NCBI GenBank assembly: GCA_009781495.1
Contig: WQYA01000019.1
Coordinates: forward strand, 1-32,479
Reading direction: 5' to 3'
Source: Cystobacterineae bacterium
Lineage (GTDB): Bacteria > Myxococcota > Myxococcia > Myxococcales > Myxococcaceae
DNA: 32,479 bases
The translations under genes were made by a program, and so were the position numbers. The notes below the pieces were generated by a model. The model worked only from the letters and a program-made list of their open reading frames with translations. It was not told where the DNA came from and did not search any database. Shown one piece after another: positions 1 through 8,003 of the stretch (its first letter is position 1; the number at the start of each line of letters is the position of its first letter).

Positions 1-1
1 A

Positions 2-769
2 TACAGCGACGCGACGACTTGCAACAGTTATGGCACAGCCCAAGAGGACGGAAGTTGCGTATGCGAGTCCAACCACTATGGCTCGGTCTGCACGACATTC
101 TGCGAGGCGTCGACAACGTGCAATGGCAACGGGGTTTGCGATTTAACAGGAAGTTGCTCCTGTAGCTCGGCACTGGTCATCAGTCAGTTCTACGCGGCCG
201 GGGGGAACAGCGGAGCGGTATACAATCAGAAATACGTTGAGCTGCACAACCGAGGAACGACGCCTATTGTCCTAGACGAAACATGGGCCTTGCAATACGC
301 GGCAGCTGGAGCAACCCAGGAGTTCTACAGCGGGATAAGCCTGGTGCGTTTGGAAGGGACTCTTGAAGCTGGGGGATATTTCCTCGTTTATCTCAGGACG
401 CAACAGAGCAATGGGGTTCCTTTGGGTGTGGACGCGGATCAGCAGACGCAGGTATTTGAGCCGTCCATGACAGGTGGGAAGCTGGCGCTGGTGAAGACCG
501 GGTCTCTGTTGACAGGAAGCGCTTGTCCAACGCTTTCAAACCCGGACGTGGCGGATTTTCTGTTGTATGGAAACGCGGCCTGTCCCGGAGGGGGAGAGGA
601 TAAGGTGGCTTCTCCGAGTAGGGTTGAAGCAATGGCTCGAAAGGACGCAGGGTGTATGAACACCGGCAGCAACGGAGCCGATTTTGAGTTGGTAAATTTG
701 AGCAACGGGGCCAACCTGCCGCGCAACACTCAGTCACCGGTGGCCTCCCCTTGCGACTGCGAATGGTGA
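2..769 (+). CDS. Secreted EGF-like / lamin-tail-domain protein, 5' end outside window
   Basis: The frame is open from the first bases of the window, so the true start lies upstream. An internal TTG at 290 could be mistaken for a start but cuts the domain. The first ~55 visible residues are Cys-rich (CVCESNHYGSVC, then CNGNGVCDLTGSCSC), an EGF-like pattern typical of extracellular proteins. They lead into a lamin tail domain of ~150 residues: ISQFYAAGGNSG, YVELHNRG, and near the end DFELVNLSNG. LTDs in secreted bacterial proteins are beta-sandwich modules that often accompany nucleases or adhesins; no catalytic domain is visible. The protein ends CDCEW with no sorting tail. Function is unknown, but surface or secreted location is likely. 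Domain identification is from motif recognition. Confidence 0.75.
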   Translation, partial: YSDATTCNSYGTAQEDGSCVCESNHYGSVCTTFCEASTTCNGNGVCDLTGSCSCSSALVISQFYAAGGNSGAVYNQKYVELHNRGTTPIVLDETWALQYAAAGATQEFYSGISLVRLEGTLEAGGYFLVYLRTQQSNGVPLGVDADQQTQVFEPSMTGGKLALVKTGSLLTGSACPTLSNPDVADFLLYGNAACPGGGEDKVASPSRVEAMARKDAGCMNTGSNGADFELVNLSNGANLPRNTQSPVASPCDCEW

Positions 770-1313
770 CGACGGAACCAAGCCCGCCACCGAGCTGGAC
801 CGGTTTTATGTTGAAGTGAGTGCAGCCAGACGCCTCCTGGTTCCATTGGAGGGGGTGAGGGGGGGGGCTGCTGGCAGAAATCCCCTCACCCCCAGCTCGA
901 AAAGCTCCACATTTTCAGCCGCGTGTCGCAGCAGCTCAGGTTAATTTGGAACCGCTCCAGAGACCCAACAACTGTCCACTGGACAAAACAGGCCCTCTGT
1001 TTTCTATGGACTGCTGAAGATGACGGGATATGATAACCCTTGTCTTAGGGGGTTTAGTGTTTCGTTTTAGAAAAGCGACGGTTGGTGTGACTAGGGTAGA
1101 GTTATGGGGGGTGCGGCGAGCGTATTCGCCGTTCCGAAGCAGGCCTGTCTGGAGGTTTTTGAGAGGCAGCCTGTTTCGACTCAGCAAAGCTCTGCATCGC
1201 CGGCCGCATGTCCTAAGTCAAGTCATTGAAATTTATCAGTCGGTTGAGGAGAGTTGGGGAGGTATTCCACACTGTCCACGCGACGGGTTGGCGAGAAAAA
1301 AGAAAGGGTGCAT
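770..1313. other. Non-coding interval with one strong inverted repeat
   Basis: These 544 bases separate the LTD gene from the cellulase. Open frames on either strand here lack ribosome sites and protein-like composition. The only clear structure is the inverted repeat at 851-893. The stretch 1040-1230 presumably holds the cellulase promoter, but I cannot place convincing -35/-10 boxes. Confidence 0.5.
851..893. terminator. G/C-rich inverted repeat, possible terminator of the LTD gene
   Basis: GGGGGTGAGGGG (851-862) pairs perfectly with CCCCTCACCCCC (882-893), a 12-bp stem with a 19-base loop, about 80 bases after the LTD stop codon. There is no T-tract, so it is not a classical intrinsic terminator. 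It could be a transcript-end stabiliser or a dispersed repeat. Confidence 0.45.
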
Positions 1314-2999
1314 ATGAGCGTATTTTGGGCAGAGGTATGTTGTTGGATAAAGTTACATTTATTAAGTTTTCCCCTTAAGTGGAGGCGGGTTGGGTGGGCT
1401 TTCGCTGGGGGTGTCGTCGGGCTTGTCCTTGGCATGGGGTTGACGGTTCCCGTTGAAGCCCAAGCTGCTTGGACGTCGGCCACTGGGCCGGTCCAACCGA
1501 AGGTATTGGGCAATCGTCTGGTGGACGCCCGTACGGGCCAAGTATGGACGCCGCACGGCTCAAGCTGGCCGGCTTTGGAATATGCCTGTGTGCAGAACTG
1601 GGCGCCCGCTTTGGATTTGGAGTCGATGATTACGGCCGCTGAGTGGGGTATGGACGTGGTGCGTATACCGTTAAACCAGGACTGTTGGCTGGGGGCTGAC
1701 GGCGCACCTGTAGGCGCGAATGCCGGGACGATGCAGCAATACCGGGCGCGTGTGCAGTCCTGGGTAAACGAGGCCCACGCGGCCGGCATGGTGGTGATTT
1801 TGGACTTGCATTGGACAGCGCCGTCCGGAACTCTGGCCGCGGGCGGGCAATGGCCCATGGCGGATGAGCAGTCGGTGGACTTCTGGTCGTCCATAGCGGC
1901 CGCCTACAAGGATGACCCCTCGGTGATGTTCGAATTGTTCAACGAACCCTATTCGCGTGCCCCGCAGCATATTTTGGATTGGGAGTGTTGGCGGGACGGT
2001 GGTTGCCAGATGCCCAACGTGCCTGAAGGGCAAGGTTTGGTTGGGGCATCCCTATACACCGTGAGGGGTATGGCGGAGTTGGTAGCGGCGGTACGGGCCG
2101 CAGGCGCTCAGCAGCCGATTTTGTTGGGAGGGTTAAATTATGCCAATGATTTATCCCAGTGGTTGACGCATAAGCCGAACGATAGGCAGTTGGTGGCGTC
2201 CTGGCATAACTACAGAGGGCAGGGCTGTTCAGACGCCAACTGTTGGAACAGGGAGATTGCACCGGTTGCCGCCCGAGTGCCCATCCTCATGACGGAGTTT
2301 GGCTATGAGCCTGGCGCTTCCGACTATTTCGCCAGCGCGATGGACTGGGCCGATTCGATGGGTATGGGCTATTTACCGTGGGCTTGGTGGAACCAAGCCA
2401 GTGCCGGCAACACGCCCTATGCGCTTTATACCGGCAACGGCTATACCCCAACGGAGGAAGGCGAGGCCTTTAGCTTACACCTGGCCTCCCTCCCCAGATG
2501 GCGTCTGCAACTCTCCCCCCTTGCCCTGCTGCAGAATTTGAACGCAAACTTCAGCCTCAGCAGCAGCGAGGATGCCACGGCCTATTGGCAGGTGATTCCG
2601 GAGGACGCCGCCTGCCCCGCCCCCGGCAGTGCAAGCTATGGGGCCGGTGTCGCCATGACTGCCGATGAGACATTTGAGGGTTCTTTGGGCGACTTGGAGG
2701 CCGATGCCAGCTACCGCTTTTGTTTCTATTGCGAAAACGCAGCCGGGCTTATCACCACCTGGAATGAAGGGTTCAGCACAGCCCCCAGCGATGATGAGGG
2801 TAGCCATCCTGGGACAAAGGGAAACAACAAGGGCTCCGAGACAACGGGAAACAACGCTGAAGCCGAGCAGCTGGAGAAGCCGAGGTTAGGCTCGGGCTCC
2901 GGCGGTTGCACGGCCGGCGGAAACACGCCGTTTTTTGAGCTTGGTTTTGTGCTGTCATTAGCGTTGCTTGCCCGGCTTCGCCGCCGGGCAGTTGCCTGA
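1314..2999 (+). CDS. Secreted glycoside hydrolase family 5 (cellulase-like) with sorting tail
   Basis: Hydrolyses beta-1,4-glycosidic bonds, probably in cellulose or mannan-type polysaccharides outside the cytoplasm. ATG 1314 is preferred over the in-frame start at 1254 because GAAAGGG lies just upstream. The 561-residue product has a long signal region (hydrophobic stretch about residues 27-44, AQA-type cleavage near 50) and a GH5 barrel (about 55-390). The barrel contains LDLHW, acid/base E211 in FELFNEP, WHNY, and nucleophile E328 in LMTEFGYE. A ~100-residue FN3-like module follows (about 420-510), then a Ser/Gly/Asn-rich linker. The end is GGCTAGG, a hydrophobic helix and RLRRR. That Cys-helix-Arg tail resembles the MYXO-CTERM sorting signal, suggesting outer-surface anchoring. 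Family assignment is strong; substrate is not determined. Confidence 0.88.
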   Translation: MSVFWAEVCCWIKLHLLSFPLKWRRVGWAFAGGVVGLVLGMGLTVPVEAQAAWTSATGPVQPKVLGNRLVDARTGQVWTPHGSSWPALEYACVQNWAPALDLESMITAAEWGMDVVRIPLNQDCWLGADGAPVGANAGTMQQYRARVQSWVNEAHAAGMVVILDLHWTAPSGTLAAGGQWPMADEQSVDFWSSIAAAYKDDPSVMFELFNEPYSRAPQHILDWECWRDGGCQMPNVPEGQGLVGASLYTVRGMAELVAAVRAAGAQQPILLGGLNYANDLSQWLTHKPNDRQLVASWHNYRGQGCSDANCWNREIAPVAARVPILMTEFGYEPGASDYFASAMDWADSMGMGYLPWAWWNQASAGNTPYALYTGNGYTPTEEGEAFSLHLASLPRWRLQLSPLALLQNLNANFSLSSSEDATAYWQVIPEDAACPAPGSASYGAGVAMTADETFEGSLGDLEADASYRFCFYCENAAGLITTWNEGFSTAPSDDEGSHPGTKGNNKGSETTGNNAEAEQLEKPRLGSGSGGCTAGGNTPFFELGFVLSLALLARLRRRAVA

Positions 3000-3031
3000 C
3001 AGAGCCCGGGCTGACGTCCGGGTGGAACAAA

Positions 3032-3070
3032 GCACGGGGCCCCATTCCATGTTGGGCCCCGTGCTGTTTT
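3032..3070 (+). terminator. Intrinsic terminator of the cellulase gene
   Basis: GCACGGGGCCC (3032-3042) pairs with GGGCCCCGTGC (3054-3064), followed by TGTTTT. It lies about 30 bases after the cellulase stop. Confidence 0.8.
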
Positions 3071-3153
3071 GAGGCTTCAAACAAGCTGAAGTCGAGCGAC
3101 GCAACATGAGGTTTTGGAAAAGAACAAACCCCATGGGGTATGCGTTGAGCAAA

Positions 3154-3189
3154 AAAAACCGCCTGCTCCAAAGCGAGCAAGCGGTTTTT
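3154..3189 (-). terminator. A/T-flanked hairpin terminator, probably bidirectional
   Basis: AAAAACCGC plus TGCTC pairs with GAGCA plus GCGGTTTTT around a short loop. A-run and T-run on the two sides let it work in both directions. On the minus strand it closes the lipoprotein gene, whose stop is at 3212. Confidence 0.75.
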
Positions 3190-3211
3190 GATTTTGGCTT
3201 TGAGGTCTCAA

Positions 3212-3772
3212 TTAAACGTTGTGACGAAGTTCGGGATCGAGCTTGACGCCGGTAATCTCTTCTTTGTTCGTAAGGCATGAAGGAGTCCAGTGAAGAGCTT
3301 CAGTTACTTCATTGCAGTTACCGGTGCAGGAGTTGGTGTATTTTCTCGTCATGGTTCCGCTGATAAAATTGCCGTCGACCGTGAGTTCATAAGTAGTTGT
3401 AGTGGTCTTAAGAGTAGTGGCAGTAACATTGCCCTCTGGGCCCTGACGTCCAACACCATATACTTTTTGTACGCTTTCAAATTTATAGGTTTTGTCCTCT
3501 AGTGTTCCTTCATAGATGGTGCCATTTGCATTTAAGTAATACTTGTCCTCCGCACCCTCATGGATCTCCCATTCAGAGTGGGTCATTGCGGTATTGGTAT
3601 TCGGCGGGATTTCTGGTGCTTTTTGGTTGTTATTATTGATCTCTCTGCATTCTGCGAGATCATCTATACCATTGCTCAGGTCCAGGACTGAAACATGCCA
3701 AACCGACAAAGGCTCGCCACAACCGAGGAGAACTGCTGCTGAAAAAAGCGCAATTAAAATACTTCGTTTCAT
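3212..3772 (-). CDS. Putative lipoprotein of unknown function
   Basis: The 186-residue product starts with a lipoprotein signal peptide (MKRSILIALFSAAVLLGC), with the lipobox LLGC placing the lipidated Cys at residue 18. The mature part is polar and rich in Thr, Asn and Glu, with four more cysteines. Two lie in SCTGNC and could form a disulfide. I recognise no domain. The start is well supported: AAGGAGC sits about 10 bases upstream, and TATAAT lies a little further up on the same strand as a possible -10. It is monocistronic, closed by its own terminator. Expected location is the outer or inner membrane facing the periplasm. Confidence 0.72.
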   Translation of the reverse strand: MKRSILIALFSAAVLLGCGEPLSVWHVSVLDLSNGIDDLAECREINNNNQKAPEIPPNTNTAMTHSEWEIHEGAEDKYYLNANGTIYEGTLEDKTYKFESVQKVYGVGRQGPEGNVTATTLKTTTTTYELTVDGNFISGTMTRKYTNSCTGNCNEVTEALHWTPSCLTNKEEITGVKLDPELRHNV

Positions 3773-3915
3773 TATTTTTTGCTCCTTAATTATATTTGGT
3801 TATACCTGCCAACCGATGCGCATGCTGGCTATCCCCTCGCCTAAAGTCAATTAAAAAAGGTCTACCTCTAGATTTCTTAGATATTTTTACCTACGGTCCC
3901 ATTATTTTACCCTAG

Positions 3916-4008
3916 GGGTATTATGGGTAGAGGGGTAGCCATAGCGCCTTCCGGGTAGGCTTCCGGGTAGGGTTAGAGCATAGGGGGGGGAAGGGGGGGG
4001 ACAGGGGG
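3916..4008. repeat. GGGTA iterations and long G tracts downstream of tRNA-Lys
   Basis: GGGTA occurs at 3916, 3925, 3933, 3953 and 3965. It is followed by two G8 tracts (3983-3990 and 3993-4000) and a G5 tract (4004-4008). No gene is visible. The G tracts lie on the plus strand, opposite the 3' trailer of the minus-strand tRNA-Lys, so the trailer RNA would be C-rich. The plus strand has clear G-quadruplex potential. Confidence 0.6.
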
Positions 4009-4014
4009 AAATTA

Positions 4015-4087
<73 letters not shown>

Positions 4088-4225
4088 GTGGCGGCTCTTT
4101 TGGCTGTCTTTTGGGTTTAGGTCAACAACCTTTTTTAGCTGTAGGGGAAGAGGGGGAGGGTTTAAGCTGGGCCAGTCCCAGACGAAGCGAGTTTTTTTCA
4201 ATAAATAGCAGTGAAGGATGCCGTT

Positions 4226-4720
4226 GTGAGCCAGCCCAAAATTTATATTAGCCCCGGGGGTTTTGCCGCCTTGAAAGAGGAATACAGACAGCTTTTGCAC
4301 ATACAGAGGCCGCAGGTGACGCGCGAAGTTTCCGAAGCGGCGGCCCAAGGCGATCGCTCCGAGAATGCGGAATATATTTATGGCAAGCGGCGGTTGGCAG
4401 AAATCGACAGGCGTCTGCGTTTTTTGGGCAAGCGTCTGGAGGCTTTTGAGGTGATAGACGCTGCCCTCACCCAGGACAAGACGCGTATTTTTTTTGGCGC
4501 GACGGTATTGGCAGAAAATTTGGAGACGGGGGAGACGCATTCTTTTGAGTTGCTGGGTCCGGATGAAGCCGATGCGAAGTTGGGGCGCATCAGCATAGGC
4601 TCGCCGGTTGGGAGGGCTTTGTTATCCAAGGGGGTAGGGGATGTGCTAAGGGTAGTCATACCCAAGGGAGAGTTAGAATTGTGTATTTTATCCATCCACT
4701 ACCCTTCGAAACCGGGGTAG
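4226..4720 (+). CDS. greB: Transcription elongation factor GreB
   Basis: Binds the RNA polymerase secondary channel and stimulates transcript cleavage in backtracked complexes. The N-terminal coiled coil (about residues 5-75) has the GreB hallmark AAAQGDRSENAEYIYGKRRL, whose acidic tip coordinates the catalytic metal. The C-terminal FKBP-like domain (about 80-160) has ARIFFGATV-like and GPDEAD motifs, then ISIGSPVGRALL. At 164 residues it is close to the usual GreB length (~158). GTG 4226 is chosen because AAGGA lies 7 bases upstream; the GTG at 4211 has no ribosome site. YIYGKRRL and the absence of a GreA-type loop favour GreB over GreA. It stands alone between tRNA-Lys and the PhoH gene. 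Confidence 0.92.
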   Translation: MSQPKIYISPGGFAALKEEYRQLLHIQRPQVTREVSEAAAQGDRSENAEYIYGKRRLAEIDRRLRFLGKRLEAFEVIDAALTQDKTRIFFGATVLAENLETGETHSFELLGPDEADAKLGRISIGSPVGRALLSKGVGDVLRVVIPKGELELCILSIHYPSKPG

Positions 4721-4811
4721 CTGGGGCTACAATGTATTTGGGGTTTTGTTGGGAACAGACGACAAAGTCTCCGCAAGAAGCTGTGGAACCGTTGTAGGAG
4801 TGGGTTTGAAA

Positions 4812-6140
4812 ATGTCGCAGGCGGAAAAAATTTTTGTTTTGGACACCAATGTGTTGTTGCACGACGCGTGCTCGCTGCATGCTTTTGGGAACAACCGTGT
4901 GGTTATTCCCATTTTTGTTATTGAGGAGTTGGACCAATTCAAACGCGACATGTCCGAGTTGGGGAGGAATGCGCGGGCAGTCTCCCGCGAGTTGGATGGA
5001 TTGCGTCAGCAAGGCTCACTGACAGAAGGGGTATCCACGGAGCAAGGTGGGATTGTCCAGGTATGGATGTTGCGGGGGGGGCTGTTGTCCACATTGGGCA
5101 CCAGCAACAGCATGGACAATTGTATTTTGAGTGTGGCGATGGAAGTGAAAGCCGCCTGTCTCCCCCAGCTGACCACCTTTATTTCCAAGGACATTAACCT
5201 GCGCATACGGGCGGATGCTTTGGGGCTTTGCTCCGAGGATTTTGAGCCGGACAGGACGGAGATAACGGAGCTTTACCCCGGGCACACCTTCCTAGAGACC
5301 GACGCGAGCCAGGTAGACGAGTTTTGGAAACCGGGTGCGGAGTTTCGGCCTTCGGGTGAGCATTCCCTGTCGCCCAACGAGTATGTGCAATTGCGTGACA
5401 TGGCCAACCCCATGCACGCTTCCATGGGGCGTTTTGACGCCAAGCGTGGGGTGGTGTTGCCCTTGTCCAGAAGCATAAGGGAAGGGGTATGGGGGATTCG
5501 TCCACGCAACCTTGAGCAGAACTACCTTTTGGATTTGTTGCTTTGTGACGAAGTGCAGTTGGTGACGGTGGTGGGCAAAGCCGGCACGGGCAAGACGTTG
5601 TTGGCTTTGGCGGCGGGTTTGCAGAAGGTGACGGAGGAGGGCAAGTTTCAGAAGCTTTTGGTTTCTCGTCCGGTATTTCCCTTGGGGAGGGATATTGGTT
5701 TTTTACCGGGGGACATAGAGGAGAAGTTGACGCCATGGATGCAGCCCATTTTTGACAATGTGGAATTTTTGTTAAACCTCTCTTCGAGCGACAAACGGGA
5801 GGGCAGGGGCTCTCAGGAGTTGTTTGACTTGGGCATTTTGCAAATAGAGCCGCTAACCTACATACGCGGGCGTTCCATTCCCCAGCAATTTATTCTCGTA
5901 GACGAGGCCCAAAACCTGACGCCGCATGAAGCCAAAACCATCCTCTCGCGCGCGGGGGAGGGGACGAAAGTTGTTTTAACAGGGGACCCCTACCAAATAG
6001 ACAACCCCTATGTGGACTCTACCAACAACGGCTTGGTACACGTGGTACGCCGTTTTCGCCAGGAGCCCATTGCCGGCCACATGACGCTCTCCAAGGGGGA
6101 GCGCAGCCCCTTGGCCGAATTGGCTGCCAATTTACTCTAG
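4812..6140 (+). CDS. PIN domain - PhoH family ATPase
   Basis: A two-domain RNA-metabolism protein of 442 residues. The N-terminal PIN nuclease fold (about 5-135) carries FVLDTNVLLHD and IEELDQFK acidic residues. The C-terminal PhoH-like P-loop ATPase (about 215-440) has Walker A GKAGTGKT, Walker B ILVDEAQN and sensor VLTGDPYQID. PIN-PhoH proteins are proposed to couple ATP-dependent RNA unwinding to cleavage. ATG 4812 is preferred over the upstream in-frame TTG at 4746 because AGGAG lies at 4796-4800 and the PIN domain begins directly after it. The methyltransferase gene starts 24 bases downstream, so they may be co-transcribed. A run of 8 G lies at about 5074-5081. Confidence 0.9.
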   Translation: MSQAEKIFVLDTNVLLHDACSLHAFGNNRVVIPIFVIEELDQFKRDMSELGRNARAVSRELDGLRQQGSLTEGVSTEQGGIVQVWMLRGGLLSTLGTSNSMDNCILSVAMEVKAACLPQLTTFISKDINLRIRADALGLCSEDFEPDRTEITELYPGHTFLETDASQVDEFWKPGAEFRPSGEHSLSPNEYVQLRDMANPMHASMGRFDAKRGVVLPLSRSIREGVWGIRPRNLEQNYLLDLLLCDEVQLVTVVGKAGTGKTLLALAAGLQKVTEEGKFQKLLVSRPVFPLGRDIGFLPGDIEEKLTPWMQPIFDNVEFLLNLSSSDKREGRGSQELFDLGILQIEPLTYIRGRSIPQQFILVDEAQNLTPHEAKTILSRAGEGTKVVLTGDPYQIDNPYVDSTNNGLVHVVRRFRQEPIAGHMTLSKGERSPLAELAANLL

Positions 6141-6164
6141 CAAGTGCAAGGAGGTGAGGTGCTC

Positions 6165-6824
6165 ATGAAAAAGGGAGACTGGTTTGATGGGCCGAAGAAG
6201 GCGGAGCAACTGGCCAGGGAGTTGTTGTGGTTTCCGGGGATGCGTGTGTTGGAGGTGGGGGCCAGCCCTTCGAGTTTTGAGTTGGCCAAGTTTTTGGACA
6301 TGAAGCTTTTTCACCTGGAAATGTCCGAGGAGGAGGCAGCGTTTGGCCGGGAGTTGGCTTTGAAGCTGGGGGTTGACGCGCAGGCCGCTTGCTGGGGGGA
6401 GAGGGAGAAGGTTTTGGGGGAGTGGCCTTCCATGGACGCGCTGGTGCTTCGCAATGTTTGCGGTATTTCCATGGATGAACTCAAAGAGTTGCTGTGCAAA
6501 CTTTCTTGTCCCGGCAGCCTTCTGTTGGTGTGGCCCCTATGCTTGCAGCGTGTTTCGGCTTCTTGGGAGAGGTGGTGGGGCAGGCCGTCTTGGACGCCGA
6601 ATGAATGGGTTTACCAGCTGCGTGGTTTAGGGTTTGAGAGCATGGCCCTAGAGTGTCAGCCTTTTATTCGGCAGGGACAAAGCGGCAAGGCCTTACTGGA
6701 GGGGCTAGGGGAGGAGGGCGAGGGCATAACGGAGAGGGACTTAGAGGTGACGGCCTATGCCCTGGTAGGGGCAACCTTATTAAGCCGTGAGGGGGGGCTA
6801 CCCGGCCCTAACCCATGGCCATAA
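6165..6824 (+). CDS. Putative class I SAM-dependent methyltransferase
   Basis: The 219-residue product has a Rossmann-type start: MRVLEVGASPSSFELAKFL resembles the glycine-rich SAM-binding motif I, followed by an acidic strand end (LFHLEMSEEEA). DALVLRNV resembles motif IV. The remaining residues give no recognisable substrate domain. ATG 6165 is preferred over GTG 6144 because GGAGGTGAG lies 7 bases before it. The 3' end overlaps the convergent lipid kinase gene by 17 bases. Motif I has VGAS where most relatives have GxGxG, so catalysis is not assured. Partner and substrate are unknown. Confidence 0.62.
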   Translation: MKKGDWFDGPKKAEQLARELLWFPGMRVLEVGASPSSFELAKFLDMKLFHLEMSEEEAAFGRELALKLGVDAQAACWGEREKVLGEWPSMDALVLRNVCGISMDELKELLCKLSCPGSLLLVWPLCLQRVSASWERWWGRPSWTPNEWVYQLRGLGFESMALECQPFIRQGQSGKALLEGLGEEGEGITERDLEVTAYALVGATLLSREGGLPGPNPWP

Positions 6825-7818
6825 GGGGGATAGGGGTTGGCGAGACTCTCAGGCGTATGCGGTTACACTCCCCTGCGGCATCCCCCCCTACCTGACAGGG
6901 GACGGCTTCTGCGCAGGACAACATGACGTCTTCAACGACAAAGTCGCTGACCCCTTGAGGGAACCAGGTGCCTTTCCACAAGGGGCGCAGGTTAAGGAGG
7001 ATATGGGGGATAGAGCAGTTGAAGATGCGCAGGTGCATGCAGTGGGGCAGGCGCTCCGCGAAGGGGAACATGCGCATGCCATAGCCATAAAAGGGGATGG
7101 TGCTGGCCGCCGCCATGGTAGCCCTCCCCTCATAAAGCAAAGCCCCCCTCTCCAATGGGGGCCCCAGGCTTCCGTCCGGGTAGACACGATAGGCCTTGGC
7201 CCCCCCATTTTCTATTCGGCATTGGATACGGGTAGGGTGGCTAAAATAATAAGGAATGGTTTTTAGGGCTACCGAAGAGACATAGCCCTTCATCCCTATG
7301 GCTAAGTGTTTCCAGGGTTTTAGGGCGGCGCGCTCCTTAAACCGCATATAGTCCAGCAATACCCTCCCATCCAACCCTATGCCCGCAAAAGGCGCGAGGC
7401 GCTCTCCAAACTCAATGAGATTCAGCGGTTTATAATTCTTTTCCCCTGCCTTGCCCATATATTGCAGCGTTTTCAGCAGGGCTTTTTTCCCGCCATGGGT
7501 TTGGCCTGCCCAGCGAGCGATGGCGTTGCCGGTACCCAGGCGCAAAAGGCCCAACTCGGGCAGGGGTTTATTCAGTTGTTTTGAAACGTTAAGGAGGGCC
7601 TCTACAAACCCCATAAGGGTACCGTCCCCTCCGCCCAGGAGGACGGGGGCATGGGGGACGGTGAGGATTTTCCTTGCCAATTCTTGTGCTTCGCTGAGGT
7701 TATACGAGAGGAAGACGGCGGCTTCAGGGAGGGTTTGCTCAATCAGTTTTAAAACCTGAGGCCCAACATTGCGTGCATGGGCATTCAACAGAACGGCAGG
7801 CTGTGGTGCAGATGGCAT
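6808..7818 (-). CDS. Diacylglycerol kinase family lipid kinase
   Basis: Phosphorylates a lipid hydroxyl (diacylglycerol, sphingoid base or similar) with ATP at the inner membrane. The DAGK catalytic domain occupies about residues 5-140, with the nucleotide loop LLGGGDGTLMGFVEAL and GLLRLGTGNAIARW, close to the family's GGDGT and PLGTGN signatures. The C-terminal part has IGLDGRVL and the beta-sandwich typical of YegS/DgkB-like enzymes. ATG 7818 is the only start that keeps the N-terminal strand. Its ribosome site is weak, and a leaderless or TTG-coupled start cannot be ruled out. It is transcribed divergently from dnaK and convergently with the methyltransferase. Confidence 0.85.
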   Translation of the reverse strand: MPSAPQPAVLLNAHARNVGPQVLKLIEQTLPEAAVFLSYNLSEAQELARKILTVPHAPVLLGGGDGTLMGFVEALLNVSKQLNKPLPELGLLRLGTGNAIARWAGQTHGGKKALLKTLQYMGKAGEKNYKPLNLIEFGERLAPFAGIGLDGRVLLDYMRFKERAALKPWKHLAIGMKGYVSSVALKTIPYYFSHPTRIQCRIENGGAKAYRVYPDGSLGPPLERGALLYEGRATMAAASTIPFYGYGMRMFPFAERLPHCMHLRIFNCSIPHILLNLRPLWKGTWFPQGVSDFVVEDVMLSCAEAVPCQVGGDAAGECNRIRLRVSPTPIPLMAMG

Positions 7819-7926
7819 GGAGGGATTTTCACCATGGGGGAGAGGAATGCAACCAAAGAAATGGGGAAAAGCTACCTAGGGAAGAAGGAAAACAACGCGA
7901 GTGGGCTTTAAAAATGACCTAGGGGT

Positions 7927-7954
7927 TTGACAGTCCAAACTCGCTGGTTAGGTT
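7927..7954 (+). promoter_or_regulatory. Probable sigma-70 promoter of dnaK
   Basis: TTGACA (7927-7932), 16 bases, then TAGGTT (7949-7954), about 50 bases before the dnaK ATG. No CIRCE inverted repeat (TTAGCACTC-type) is visible between the lipid kinase and dnaK. Confidence 0.5.
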
Positions 7955-8003
7955 CCACCTAAATTTACCTGAAACAGTTTTCGTTTTGTTTGGGAGACCA
8001 TAG

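Noticed and set aside
1223-1894. 223-codon minus-strand frame inside the cellulase gene
   Set aside because: Shadow of the GH5 coding frame, which has catalytic motifs and a ribosome site.
7819-8003. CIRCE element upstream of dnaK
   Set aside because: No TTAGCACTC-N9-GAGTGCTAA-type inverted repeat is present; only a sigma-70-like promoter is seen.
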